Notes: a model not told the origin generated them from the sequence alone. A stretch of DNA of 64,000 nucleotides from Henricia sp. BOLD:AAB3569 (GCA_037783545.1 JBBELK010000305.1:744001-808000); one strand, 5' to 3'; counted from the stretch's first letter, positions 18,925-31,273 are shown. Made by a program: numbers and translations.

Positions 18925-19310
18925 TACGTATCGACCTTCCACACAAAAACCTACGAAGAATCTTGCGTATTTTTTGGCCTAACACAATTTCTAAAGAAAA
19001 CCTCCTTGCCCGATGCCACCAAGAAAGTATGAAAAACATTCTGTTCAAGAGATGATGGGAGTGGATCGGACATATGCTCAGAAAGGAACACAACAACATT
19101 TCTCGCACAGCGCTTCATTGGATACCGAGGGAAGACGGAAGAGAGGCCGACCCAAGAACACCTGGAGGCGTACGGTAGAGACCGAAATGAAGACACTGAA
19201 CCACTCGTGGGGCACCATCCAGAGGTTGGCCCAGAGCACTGAGATCGAAGTGGCGTTCCTTTGTTGCTGCCCTTACATGCCAGTAGGCATAGTGGGCAGT
19301 AAGTAAGTAA
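18925..19310 (+). pseudogene. LINE 3' fragment with GTAA-repeat tail
   Basis: Frames encode LRRILRIFWPNTIS, LLARCHQESM, and EGRRKRGRPKNTWRRTVE, followed by NHSWGTIQRLAQ. This is the C-terminal end found in many invertebrate non-LTR elements of RTE-like type. It ends in GCAGTAAGTAAGTAA, a short tandem tail typical of such elements. Frameshifts split it. It sits between two inverted R2 copies. Confidence 0.8.
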
Positions 19311-19352
19311 CTCCTTGTGAAAAAAGATCATCAAAATGTCCCGGAATTAACC

Positions 19353-20570
19353 ACAAAAGCTTAAAGAGCTAGAATCGAATCCCCCTTGGAGGAAAATCCA
19401 GCAGTTAGGCTTTTTTCGATAGTCCAAACATCCCTCTTGCCGACGTGGATTTTTTTTTGTTTTAATTGTCGGTTTTAAGTGGATAAATTGCAAGCAAAAG
19501 TGCGCTTTTCGAAAATGAGATTTTCGCGATATCTGAAACGCTCATTAGGTATTAATGATATGCGCGTGACCCTGTGACGCAATCCTGAGAAAGAGAAGTC
19601 AACACGATTGTTAGCTCCATACGTTTACACGCCAAAAACTTGGAAAACCGTCTCTGTTAGACGGTGTTTTTTGAAGATTTTTTTTGGGTCCAAAAAGCCA
19701 GAGATAGGCCCTATGCCAAGTATCTAGTAGTTGCGTGGTTGTATGTTTTACCAGACACTATGAAAAAAAAAGAGCAGAAACATTTTCTTTATTATTTCGG
19801 AGTATGAGAAAAATGAGTCGCGCGAAAGTGTACTATAGCTGTCTATTCATTTCATTGACGATTCCGCACGTAAATTGAACGCAATTTAACAAGCATAAAA
19901 CAACAACCGCTTGATGAATTTTTGCAACAAAGGTATTTTTGAAATCTGTTGCAGCTGGTCTGTTGTTTGAAAGTGGTTTTAACTCAAAATATATATTTTA
20001 ATTTTTTTTTCAAGTCGCTAACAACGGTCGAGCTGGTGCAACAGTCAACTTGAAGTTGACCACGCTCGACCGTTTGCCAACTGCCGCTGTGGCACTCGTG
20101 TGTTTTGCTTCAGTAAAAATCATAACTTTGTCTCGGTCGTCTTTTTTTTCATCAAACTCTCATTGTTTCGTGGTTTACAGCTCATAGCAAGATGTGGAAT
20201 TCAACTCCTAAATTCATACACAATTAAAAAAAAAAATTCAATTTCAAGACGGCCGTTCGTGTCAAAACTAACGGCCGCGATTCATTGAAATTTACTTTAA
20301 AAGAGCATCATTGTGAGCCACAATTTCATTTTTTTTTCCACACAAAGATAACAATAAATTGTTGTCACAGTACAGAAAGTATTTTTCACGTTTGTAATTT
20401 GAATTACAAGGACGAAACAGGAAATGATGAACACACACTTCGTATGTTTTCCATTTAATACTACACAGGCCGTTTTGAGTTCTTCTCAGGATGACGTCAC
20501 GCCCCTGTTTGTAAACAAACATTTTGTCGTCATACAATGAGGTGACCACAAGAGGGCGGTATATCTTTGC
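19353..20570 (-). repeat. R2 repeat family, copy B (nearly full)
   Basis: This is the reverse complement of the 49.3-50.7 kb copy: the terminus TTAAAGAGCTAGAATC, then TTTTTTCGATAGTCCAAAC, CGCAATCCTGAGAAAGAGAAG, GGTCGAGCTGGTGCAACAG, and CAGGATGACGTCACGC near the far end. With copy A it makes a large inverted pair around the LINE fragment. No reading frame is conserved among copies, so R2 looks like a non-autonomous DNA transposon. Confidence 0.85.
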
Positions 20571-22077
20571 AATAATTGGTTAATCATCAAATCACGCTGT
20601 TCTCTCCAGAAAGCTTGGAAAATGTCAAGAAAAATGACGTTGGACTAGTTTTTCCTGTTTAGAACAATCATCGGGGAGAATAGACCACGGTACAACATTA
20701 TGGAGATTCCAGGGACTTCCATGGTAAGTTTTTTAATGTTTAATTTTGACTGTAAGGTGAAATGTTACTTTGGTGAAGGGCCGCCATCTTGGTCGTGCAG
20801 GAAAATTCAACACGGCGAATGGGGGTTCAATAAGTAAGGGGCTAAAAGTGTAACATGCAAAATGATAACGTCCCAATATAAACGTCAAAAAAACACTTTT
20901 AGCCTTCTAAAAGTATCCTCGAACTACCATATTTCGCGCACATAAGCCTTGTCACTGTTTTGATCACAATCAAGCAACCAAATGGAACCTTTTGGCTCCT
21001 TTGTCAGATTCCTTATGTCTAACCCTACCTGGAAGTGAAATTACAAGAAAGAGCAACGTCGCCGTACGAAGCTAGCTTTGTTTTTGCAAACTTGTGCAAA
21101 AGTAGACCTGCTGAAGTTACGTGACGTAGATTCGCTCACTAGTCACATGTCACACTACGGTGTCCCCGTTGTGCCCAGAAATGATGCTTCCAGAAGAAGT
21201 GCTTTCTAAAACTATGATCCAGTACATTATATAAGGACATAATTGAAAGAAAATTTGAGTTTTGGAGATGATTCAGTCATATACAATTAAACCGCACGCT
21301 TTTTTTCTGGAACATCTATTACCAAAACCAGCAGTGAAGTTGACTGAAGGAGGGCGGAATGGGCTCAGGTCGGCTATATTGCCGTTGATTTTATTTTATA
21401 ATGAAGCCTTCTGTTTCTTTGTTTTCATCATGTTTTATTATCTGTTTGTGATCTTTCGGTCTGTCTCCCTGGTGGGATGAGAAAAAACACAAAATTAAAA
21501 ATTATAAGTAAATTATTATGATTATGAATTTACCACTTGTAAAATGTGTTGTGGAAAGTTTGATAAAATAATTTAGTTACAACACTCACGAAAGAATATA
21601 TGACTCCATCAGAGATTAATTTAATAAATTGCACAAAATCGAAAAATATTTTATCGTATTTACACACAATAATACTAATTTTAAAAATGTCAAATATGCT
21701 ACAAATATTATCCGGTGTGGGTGTTTGTGTTGCGTGTCACGGTACATTAATTGAAATTTGGTGAATGGCCAGCGGAAACATTAAGATTAAACATTTTAAT
21801 AAACTGTAAGCCATAAGGAAAGGTATAACTGGACGCGATAATTATAAACCAGGCTTTACAATGGGATTAACTAGCCCATTTGGTGCACGATATGAGACCT
21901 ATAAACCGCCCGCCCTAGCCTCTCTCCTTCCATATTGTTCCCCCATTTTGTGTGAAAGGGAAGAGTGTCGAATGTGTCAGGTACAGCGGTGGTAAAGGTA
22001 GTGAGTGGGGGTTCACTTGGTCTTATATCGTGCGGAATATAGGCCGTGAGCATGTCGTAAATTCGGTATTTACTCCT
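20571..22077. other. no recognised feature
   Basis: About 1.5 kb without a domain or repeat I can name. A short frame (ATG at 20700, eight codons, then GTAAGT) resembles a first exon but is too short to call. The left end of the pogo-like element must lie in or next to this stretch; I could not find its TIR. Confidence 0.35.
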
Positions 22078-23980
22078 CATGTGGGAATACATGGCACACC
22101 GTGACAGGGACAAAAAAATGTGTCCTTTGCGCGAAGTCTATTTACTTCGCAGCAAAACTTCAGATGGGTCCAATGGACTCATCCAGAAAACATGCATTGG
22201 GCCCATGAAGTAAAATACACGGTGTCCGAGCGAGTAAGTTCAATGGGCTGGAAGCGGTGGCAAACACAACACTTGTCGTCTTCATCTATGGGTTCTTCGT
22301 CTTCCAAGTCGGACATGGGGAGCGGAGGAGCGCTGACATCTGTACGCGATGCGCGTTGACAGTTGGGCCCCGCCTGTTGCGATGATTTCTTGGACGACTC
22401 CCCCTTGGCGGACGACTTCCCATTGGCGGACGACCTCCCCTTGTGAGACGACTTCCCATTGGCGGACGACCTCCCCGTGCGAGACGACTTCTCCTTGTCT
22501 GGTCTTGCTGGTGCATTGACGTCGTTCTTTCTTTTCTTACCCCACGATGGCACAGGCTCTTGGTACTCCTTCATTTTCCTGATGACGTTTTCTTCGGTGA
22601 TGGCTTTGCCAGACACGACGTGACTCATACATCGTCTTTTCTTTACTAGTTCCTTTCTTTGGCCAATAGCACTCTCTCTTAAATCAAAGAAATCTCCTGG
22701 GCCATTTACCTCCTCTCTGGGCTTGTCATGGGATGAGCAAAGAACTTCAGCTGGAACAAAGTTAGACTCGTCAATCACGTTAGCATTGAAGGGGTACACA
22801 CCCGCTCTCCTGAAGGCGCTTTGGAGGTTTTTAGGAGAGAGAGCCTTGCCATATGCTGTACATGCCAATCTGCATATTGAGAATCTGTCGATACCGATGC
22901 AGGAGTTGGCCCTCATGTGTTTGTGACACTCCATGTTATATACACGCTCAAAAGGGCCGAAACATCCCACATCTAGTGGCTGAAGAAGATGGCTGGTATG
23001 AGCTGGCAGAACAAAAAGAATTATGCTGTGATCCTTGGCCCAATCGATTAATTCCAGTGACACGTGCGATGTGTGGCCATCGTATAGGATGAGCAAGGGC
23101 TCTCCCTCACGAGTTGGTGGTGCATATCTGACGAAATGGTCAGTCAGATACGTCTTGAATATGCCTGAGTTCGACCATCCAGAATCTGACACTGTCCCGT
23201 CTGTTCCGGGTGAGCAATCGGTTGTAAGTTCTTGTCTCATCCGTTTTCCCGGGAACACGAAGAAGGGAGGAACCTGTTGTCCCAGGGCGTTGCCGCAACC
23301 TATTATTGTCACCGTTGATCCTTTTCCAGTTGTTACCGCTGAGGTTGCTGTTGAGCCTGTCACGATTTACGGAGGTGAATGGTTAGTTTTGATGCCTTTC
23401 TCATCAATGTTGTAGATTTTTTCGGGAGATCCTTTGAGGTTATACTTCAACAAGATAGCTTCAAGCTCTTGGTAGTATGCTCCTATGACTTCCTTTGAGG
23501 TAGCCTTTGCCCGTACTAACTCAAGACTACGTGGTCGTCGGACCTTCAGCTCAGGCCATCGACCCATGTTAGTGGTTCATCCGTGCGTCTTTTTCCCGTG
23601 GCGACTGCATAGAGGCTGGCAATGTCAACAACTTCGGAGCGACTGTATCCGTATCCATATCTTGCCATTGTCTTCAGGTGATTAGCTAGCCTGGCTTCCT
23701 GTTCTTCAGATAATACCGGTTCTTTCCCAGACTTCAATACTTCAACGTTAATTCTGCCTCTTATCCTGTCGATGTCCCGCAAGGTCGTCTCTGGTACCCC
23801 ATATTTCTTAGCGCATCTCCTGATGGATCCTTGTTGATTTAAGATCTCCCAGTACGCGTTTGTCAGTGACGTTGGTGAGTAGCATCGATACCCCTTGGCC
23901 CGAGGTTGCGGTGGACCTGGCGTGGTGCACATGCTCTGGAAAACAACGGACAAACGTTGCAGATAAAAATTCACCCTCAA
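22078..23980 (-). pseudogene. pogo-like DDE transposase, decayed
   Basis: A Tc1/mariner-superfamily transposase of pogo type, which cuts and pastes DNA by a DDE catalytic triad. From 23980 down: an HTH-psq-like region (SIRRCAKKYGVPETTLRDI), a CENPB/Tc5-type segment (LSEEQEARLANHL, PLTWVDG), then the catalytic core with YNIDEKGI, LILYDGHTSHVS and HLLQPLDVGCFGPF, giving all three acidic residues. A Lys/Ser-rich linker with repeated SSANGKSS follows, then a Cys-rich C-terminus (DDKCCVCHRFQ, later FCC and FFCPC). Defects: a frameshift near 23550, an in-frame TAA at 23369-23367 and a TGA for an expected Trp at about 22180. The element is therefore inactive. Confidence 0.85.
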
Positions 23981-24489
23981 AATGTCTCAACGGCAGATTA
24001 ACCAGTTGAAATCGCGGCTATGACTCCATACTTTTGTTTATTTGATAAAAGCTTTTGGTCCACACACTTAACCAATTAATTAAGCAAATTATGACTCGGC
24101 AGCCCTGCAGGTGCATAAAGCTACACTCTATACAGATCACAGAGCAAGGAAATCTAGATGTTTCCTTGCCGGCCCTATGTATGAGTATTACATTACAAAA
24201 TGTGTGGAGATATTTAAAATGTCTTGCCGTAATTTATTTTTAATTTACAACTTATTTTCTTACAAAAATTACGAAATATTAAAGAAGCTAGCATTACATT
24301 TTGTAGTCCACACTGAGTCTACGTTTTAAAGCAGTACCGTAATATTTCTATTTGAAAGCTATAAGATGAAGGTCTTTTTTAAAGCTCCGTACCTTTCAAG
24401 GCGCCCTCTGTTGAAATGTTTAACCTAATCAATACCGCACTTAGTGCTTGGAGACGGATTAGGCGGTCGGTGGTGAAAGTTTTTGTGTA

Positions 24490-24493
<4 letters not shown>
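23981..24493. other. no recognised feature
   Basis: Probably includes the 5' end of the pogo-like element, but I see no clear TIR. Ends at the ATT-repeat tail of the SINE. Confidence 0.35.
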
Positions 24494-24526
<33 letters not shown>

Positions 24527-24775
24527 TCTTTCTGGTATTCATACCAAGGATTCCTCAATAGTGCTCATTGCACTGTCACTCGCAAGCGCGAGGAAACCCA
24601 TGAAGAATTAGAATTAGAAATGGCCAGAGACACCGGGGATGATCCCCCTTGCTCTTCACGAAAGAATGCTCTGGGATCTTTAGAGTGCGTTTCCATTACC
24701 TAACACACTGGACCAACGGCTTTACATCCCTTCCGAAGGATGGAGCAAGTGTGGTTGAGTGCCTTGCCCATTTTG
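24494..24775 (-). mobile_element. SINE, 5'-truncated second copy
   Basis: Same family as 3402-3746: CTTTCTGGTA, CCAAGGATTC, GCAAGCGCGAGGAAACCCATG, GACACCGGGG and CCTTCCGAAGGATGGAGC. The tail, a pure ATT run, is at 24494-24525. The tRNA-like head is absent; the copy breaks off after GTGCCTTGCCCA. Confidence 0.82.
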
Positions 24776-25077
24776 GCTGTAGTATATTTGTACCTTGTCT
24801 AGAAGGTAGGATTTGTTACCCTTAATTAACATTTATTCAATTACTTACCGGGAAGGCTTTGATTTTCCACAATTTCGTGCAAAATGAAAGATAGTGAGAA
24901 GATACGCGGAGGTAAGCGTCCGTGCGCGATATTACATCCGCGCGAATTTAGGTGCTTACATGATACCGATGCTTGATGAGTCGTCTCAAAAAAAGAAATT
25001 ATTTTTTTTAAATTCCGACTGACCTACGTGTGTGTGTGTGGCTAACTGTCACATTGTCCGGTAGACTGTCCACGGTG

Positions 25078-25168
25078 AAACTTGCTTCGGTTCCTCGGAC
25101 TTTGTGTCAAAATTTTATGTTCGGTTTTTCAGAGTTATGTTTAACTTTGTTTCATAACCTGAATAAAT
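25078..25168 (-). repeat. R1 family fragment
   Basis: CTTGCTTCGGTTCCTCGGAC, TTTGTGTCAAAATTTTATGT and ATAACCTGAATAAATAG match R1 copy 2 at 58382-58490. Confidence 0.75.
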
Positions 25169-25359
25169 AGCCGGTTTTCCCTTTAATTGTTGTTCGGGTG
25201 AAGGCGATCTATTTGCAGATTCAAATAGTTTCGTAATTTTTCTCATGAGTGGGGGCACTTCTGACGAAATAACTACCATTACTATCTTGATAACAAGTAA
25301 GCTTTTAGATAATAATTCAGACATTTTTTTCGAGGGCAATATATTACCTTTAAAGGTAA

Positions 25360-26260
25360 TGGAAGCACATGTATCCCCCTTACCGAAAAATCCAGCATTT
25401 GCACCTTTTTCGATAGTCCACATATCCCCCAAGCCGACTTAAACCACTGTTTATTTCAAATTTTCCGTTTTAAGTGAATAAATTGCAAGCCAAAGTGCGG
25501 TTTTCGAAAATGCGATTTCTGAAACGCTCTTATGATATGCGCATGATCCCGTGACGCAATCCTGAGAAAACACGGTCGGCAGTTCCATACCTTTACACGC
25601 AAAACAAAATCCGAAAACCATATCTGTCTTCCTCCATGGTTTAATGGTGTTTTTTTTAAAGAATGTTTCTCGTGCAAAAAGCCAGAGATATGCCCAGTAG
25701 TTGTGTGGCTGTATGCTTTACCAGACACCATAAAAAAAGAGCAGAAAGATTTTACCGAGAGAAAAATGAGTTGCTCGTTCTAACTTGTACCGACCAATGT
25801 ACATACCGTGTTGTGCCAATTTAAAATACGGCTCCGTTCCCATTGCTGTACACGGACCGCCGTGAGCCGTTCGTTCCGTGACAAAATCACCGGTCGCAAT
25901 GCACCAGTATTTACTTCAAAAGAGCTTTATTGTGAACCACAATTTCACCGTTTTTTCACCAAAAAAGGTAATAGTAGTGTTTTTCGCGTTTGTATTTTGA
26001 ATTACAAGGACAAAACAGGAATGGTAAACATTAACTCCATGTATTTTCCATGCAATACTGCACAGGCCGTTTCGTGTTCTCAGGATGAAGTAAAAACCCT
26101 GTTTATCAACAAGCCGAGTGACCTCGAGCATTTCAGAATTTCGGGTGAAGAGGGTCGGGACTGAATTGCGTTTTAAACAAAAGGCTGGTGAAAAACAAGT
26201 TGTGATGGTATTGTAGACACATACACCGTGATGAACAGGAAAGCTTAAAAATGTGGACGG
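25360..26260 (-). repeat. R2 repeat family, copy C
   Basis: The same order of blocks as copy B: TTTTTCGATAGTCCACATAT, GACGCAATCCTGAGAAAAC, CCAGAGATATGCCCAGTAG, GTGAACCACAATTTCACC, AATTACAAGGACAAAACAGG, ending GAATTTCGGGTGAAGAGGGT and GATGAACAGGAAAGC. It lacks the middle part with the CGAGCTGGTGC block. Divergence from copies B and D is clear. Confidence 0.78.
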
Positions 26261-26276
26261 GTGATACTAGCTGTTT

Positions 26277-26412
26277 AACTCGACCGTTTACCAACTCGAC
26301 TCGTACCAACTCGACCGAATACCAACTCGACTCGTACCAACTCGACCGGAAAAAAAAATCTATCGTCAACCAACTCGACCGCGTACCAACTCGACCGCAA
26401 ACCAACTCGCCC
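26277..26412 (+). repeat. TACCAACTCGAC minisatellite
   Basis: Eight or so units of about 16 bp (TACCAACTCGACCG and TACCAACTCGACTCG). The inverse array lies at 27808-27908, so the two bracket the F2 element. Confidence 0.85.
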
Positions 26413-26432
26413 ATACAAATACAAAACAGGAT

Positions 26433-27671
26433 AAGGCCAATGAAATTAGATCACTAGTTTCTCGTCAGCGCCCGCATGTGATTTTGACCCCGCATCAAAA
26501 AATTTCATTATTCATTATGTTGCAAAAAAACGGAGGAAATCCGACTCAAACTACTCCTAAGCGAAGTTTCTGTTTCAGTTGCGCGGTCAGTGTTGTGCAG
26601 CTAGCTTCGCAAAATGTATCACAGAATGCAGTACCGGTATACCAACCGTACAGCATATCAGCGCTACCCCTGCACCCAGTGGGTACCTGCGAAAACCGTT
26701 CGTTGCAGGTCGAGTTCGGGCGGTCTGTTCTTTAACACGGGTAACTCGTTCTCGACGGATCTATGATGTGTGATCCTGTTCCAAGTGCAGTGTTCTCGGG
26801 TCGCGTTCTCGCCGTTCGGGCGCGAGAACACTGTTTGCGTGTCAATAACAGATCGACCGCCCGAATTCGACATACGGTATTTGTGACCTCGTTTCCAGAT
26901 CGCGTTATCTGCAAGGCCTTTGTACATGGAACTCGGGTTGTATATTTTTGCCGTGGTCACGAGGTTGGACCGATCGATTCCATTTGTTCTGGCGCGCATT
27001 CGCATGCAGATTTGTGTCTTTTGCAGTTTTGTGTGGATTTTCCCGCTATATAGAATATGTTTTCTCTGGCGGTTTATCATGAAGACAGGTGTGTGGTTAA
27101 ATAGAAAATTGTGGACATCGGGGATGTGAGCGATTCATATGTTTCTATTCAACTTTTCGACGAACTGAAGGCCGGTTTGGTCGATGGCATTGACGATGCA
27201 ACGGAGTGGTTTCGCAATCGGAACTGTGCATTGGTTGACACTATACAGAAACAGTGACAGCAGCGTCCACGGATTTTGGAACACGCGCATCTAGAGAAGG
27301 TTTTTATGGGAACTGTACCGATCTTATGGAATGCACACCCTCTTTGGGGGCCATAAAGGCCTGCCATATTAAAACGTATTGCTCTTTCAAAACTCCTTTG
27401 TCATTTCCCATGACTTTTGCCATCTCAAGTTCTTCCTTCAAACACAAGCTACATGTATAACTCCATGGAACTGATAGGCCTACTGGCACTAACTTTCTGG
27501 GCGACAGTACTTTTAGAGCCTAAATCAGTTTCAAAATAGCAGTTAGTATATGTATAACGGGTTGCATTTTTCATTGATAAGAAATAATGAATAATGAATA
27601 ATGAAAAAAAAACCTCATCAAAATTTTAAAAGTGGTTGACGAGAAACTAGTAATCTAATTTCATTGGCCTA
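26433..27671. mobile_element. F-type TIR element, copy F2, with cargo
   Basis: TIRs of about 37 bp: AGGCCAATGAAATTAGAT plus ACTAGTTTCTCGTCA on the left and the inverse at 27635-27671. Subterminal CGCCCGCATG and AATGAATAATGAAAAAAAAA match F1. The interior includes a hairpin around GTTCTCGGGTCGCGTTCTCG (26796-26832) and a short coding-like segment at 27117-27330, so the element may have captured foreign sequence. Confidence 0.72.
27117..27330 (+). pseudogene. coding-like segment of unknown origin
   Basis: One frame reads VSIQLFDELKAGLVDGIDD, then ATEWFRNRNCALVDTIQKQ, a stop, then HLEKVFMGTVPILWNA. The composition looks like real protein, but I recognise no family and there is no start or splice evidence. 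It may be a captured gene fragment inside F2, or chance. Confidence 0.25.
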
Positions 27672-27807
27672 AGCCGTGTCGTGTCGCGTCGCTGGATTCG
27701 GCCGGTAAATGTCGGCTCGCTCGCACACTGAACATGACACGCGGCCGGCCGCGGGTTTGTCGGCATGTCTTGACTTTGCCGGCGCCCGGCTTGCTGTCGG
27801 CGGTGAC

Positions 27808-27908
27808 TGTCGAGTTGGTTTGGTACGTACGCGGTCGAGTTGGTACGCGGTCGAGTTGGTACACGGTCGAGTTGGTACGAGTCGAGTTGGTAAACGGTCG
27901 AGTTGACC
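27808..27908 (-). repeat. inverse TACCAACTCGAC minisatellite
   Basis: Five to six units of GTCGAGTTGGTACGCG type, the reverse complement of the array at 26277-26412. Confidence 0.85.
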
Positions 27909-27912
27909 TGAC

Positions 27913-28829
27913 TCCGGCCTGCACACCATGTCTCCGATATCCCCTGCAGATTCAGCCTGGGGTCGCAAGATGCCCAGTTACCATGTGCCGCCACGAGGAG
28001 GCACTGCAGGAGTCTTGGTGGTGGAGAGGCTATGTACTGGCAGGGGAGACTTACGCACTCGACTCCCTTTTTGCCCCAAAACGGGGCTAGCCAGCGGCAG
28101 CAGCTGAAGGTAGAAAGCGGGGTGTGCAATACTAACTACAACAACACTACTGCACTAGACGCATCACACACACACCCTATGGCAACCCATTATCACAAAA
28201 TGGAACAAATCGGAGAAGCAAGAATCCAAACACATCAAGGGTTTTCTTAAACCTCAAAAGGCATTAGAAAATAGGAATACTGCAATAACTTAAGAGAGTT
28301 GTTTTTGTGGGGCCGAACCGCCACAAGACAGAATACAGTAATATAACAAACTTGATACAAGGACTATTTCGTATTTTTAAACAATGGATAACCATACAAC
28401 CGTAAAATGTTATCTTTTATAATTTAAATACTTGTATAGACTCAAGACATATCTTCACTTTTCTGACTCGGCTCTGAACTGAAGTCACATCTCATGTACA
28501 CTTTCGAAAAACGACATAGTTATGTTCAGCCACCATAATGATTAAAGAACATGCCATACCCAACCCGAGAGAAAAAAACATCCGTGACATCATGGCAGGT
28601 GTAGTGGGAGTTGGTTACGTTTTTGTTCTATACAATACGTCAGATCAGAGGGTAGTCAGAAAAGAGAGCGAACCACGTCGCAGCGACATTTATATAGGCT
28701 GAACCAAGAATCATTTAACCGTGAACCCATATGGTACTGCATTGCTGGGCTGCACCCATGACAAAAGAACTTGACAAAGAATAGTTATGAAGGAGACATA
28801 CCAAAGGGTGCAATCGGTAAACGTCTCGG
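27913..28829. other. no recognised feature
   Basis: Unassigned; no coding signal or structure seen. Confidence 0.4.
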
Positions 28830-29008
28830 AATAGACTGTCGAGGTGAGTACGTCACCTTTTGTTGGTTGCCTAGGCAATTGGATCTAAACTAAAAATCAC
28901 TCAACCGTGTCCCAGTGCTTTTCCAATGGTACTTTTCCCGACGGCCATGGTAGTTTAGATCAAATTGCCATGGCAACGCACGTCACACTTCGGCTGTCTA
29001 TTGCAAAC
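28830..29008. mobile_element. foldback MITE, copy 1
   Basis: GGAATAGACTGTCGAGGTGA...CGTCACC, GGCAATTGGATCTAAACTA on the left pair with TAGTTTAGATCAAATTGCC and CGTCACACTTCGGCTGTCTATT on the right. The same element is at 48668-48850. Confidence 0.8.
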
Positions 29009-29794
29009 ACACAGATCGACGCACTTTCCATACACCTGATTAATATTCATTAATCTCGTATTTGTAACCCTATAGACCGTCAGATAATCACTATGTTCCC
29101 AAGGGAGTATCCGTTCCCAATGCCCCTGGCGTTACTCCGAATGTCCGAAACCCACCAACAAACGTTTCTTGCCGCAAATTGTTCTGACAAATGCACGTTC
29201 TACTCTCAATAACGAGACAGAACTGACATATAGGAGTTATCACTACAAAAGAGGTGGTGGCATTTTGGTGTATGTTCGTGATAATATTAAAGCGGAAAAG
29301 ATAACTGACATCACTGTACCTGCAGAACTCGAAGTAGCATGGCAGTCTGTTTCACATTCGATGATGCCGCGCTGTGTTCCGTACATCATTTTGTGCTCAG
29401 TTTATATTCCCCCCGAGTCGCCTTGCCAAGAACTTTTGTTATCACATTTGATAACTACTGCTGTGGACTCTCTAAGAACAGTCAAACCCCAAGCGGGTTT
29501 CCTCATACTTGGAGACTTGAATCGAACCAATATTAGACCTTTATGTCTAGGCAATGGCTTGATTCAGGTGGTCAATAAGCCCACTAGAGATGATGCCGTA
29601 CTGGACTTGATAATTACTAATATGGCGGACCAATATCTTGAGCCGATCATTAGCTAGTGCCAAAACAAAGTAAACCTCTTAATGTCATCAAATCACGGGT
29701 TGCCCAACCTATAAAGAGAATTTGGCAGATGGATTCAATCCTAATCATGTTTTGAGGTTTTGAATCCGTGGATGTTCAAGACAAGGCCAATATA

Positions 29795-30285
29795 AATTGT
29801 TGACTGGTGTGGTGTGGGATATGGAGTTTTAACACCCGAGGAGCTCATAGCACCCGAGGCAACGCCGAGGGTGCTATGAGCTCCCGAGGGTGTTAAAACC
29901 CATATCCCACACCACACCAGTCAACAATTGTTTTGTTATATCCCGTCTCATGGTCTCCGTACAGCATAATAATATCGTTTCTATTATGGAATGTTGAAAT
30001 TCGTCTCTGCACTTTCGCTAGTCTTTGGACTACTACCTGTGCGTGTGTAACATTGCGAAAGTAGCACGCGCACAGCGTGTGGAATAATGCGATGTGCGTG
30101 CGCATTGTGCGCCTCTAGCGGGCGTAACACGCGGTTTCTTTTACTAATGGAGCCTCATACAGCGCGTAACGCGTGCTATGGACAGGGGCAAGAACACGCA
30201 CAGTACGGCCGGGTGATATGAAGTTAAATTCGCATACGGCAAGGTGATATGAGTTTTTATCACATGGACATGTGACCGTTCTGGA
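29795..30285. mobile_element. insertion in the LINE, starting with a long hairpin
   Basis: LINE coding stops near VQDKAN (29792) and resumes near 30290. The insert opens with an imperfect palindrome at 29797-29932 with arms of about 64 bp (outer GTTGACTGGTGTGGTGTGG, inner GAGCTCATAGCACCC). It closes with GGTGATATGAG-type words at 30212-30260. Exact ends and target duplication are not clear. Confidence 0.65.
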
Positions 30286-31273
30286 CCATTGAAACTGCAG
30301 TATTCCAAGACGGGGTATAACAATGCTTTTTATAGGATAATCAATGAGGGTATTAACAGGTATTTTCCATCAAAGGTTGTACGTACTCATGTCAATGACA
30401 AACCATGGATGACGGACAAAGTCATAGCCCTTATTGCGTTAAGACAAAAAGCATTTGCCGAAGACAATAAACCTGTTAGGAAGAAACTGAGAAATCAAGT
30501 TGTGAAAGAGATTCAAAGGGCAAAAAGGTCACATAACATCAATAAAGTTATTTTTTTTTTACAAAGGACGGAACCTGGGAGGTGGCATAAGCAAATACGT
30601 AGTCTCCCACCATCCATGTTCCTGATATTGATCCTGGTGATTACGCAGCTGTTGCCAACGCTGTTAATACATATTTGGCCGGTTTCTCGCAAGTTCAACC
30701 AAGTTTGAAGTTGGATCAACTACCGGCATACCTTCCCAGTGACAAGCCACATGGGAAATTTATCACGATCTGAATTAATAAGGTGTCTGTAACCAAAGTG
30801 GCGTTCCATCAAAACTTCTTAAGGAGTTTGCCTGTGAGTTGAGTGAACCTATATCACTGATGTTATTAACTCTTCTCTGCTGCAGGGCAAAGTTCAATAT
30901 CAATGGAAATAAGCGAATGTTATTCCCATCCCTAAACAGACACCTCCTTCAATTGATAAACTTCGACCAGTGTCTATAGCTTTTACATCAAACATTGCCA
31001 AAATCGCAGAAGGCAGGATTTCTAAACTCGTCGTTGAAGCAATCCAACCCCACATTGATAAATGTCAATATGGCAACCAGAAAGGAATGTCCACCACCCA
31101 CTGTTCATGTTTGATCGATGTTTATCATCATCTCGTTTCAGATGCTAAAAAACATGGCACTGTCGGTACTTACGGACTTTTCTAAAGCATTTGACGTGGT
31201 AGATCATACTATTGCTTTTTATAATTTACTGAACATGGGTGTATCTCCTGCAATCATACAGTGGGTGGTGGAC

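Noticed and set aside
20700..20730. A short first exon (ATG, eight codons, GTAAGT)
   Set aside because: The donor is good but eight codons without any downstream exon cannot be called.
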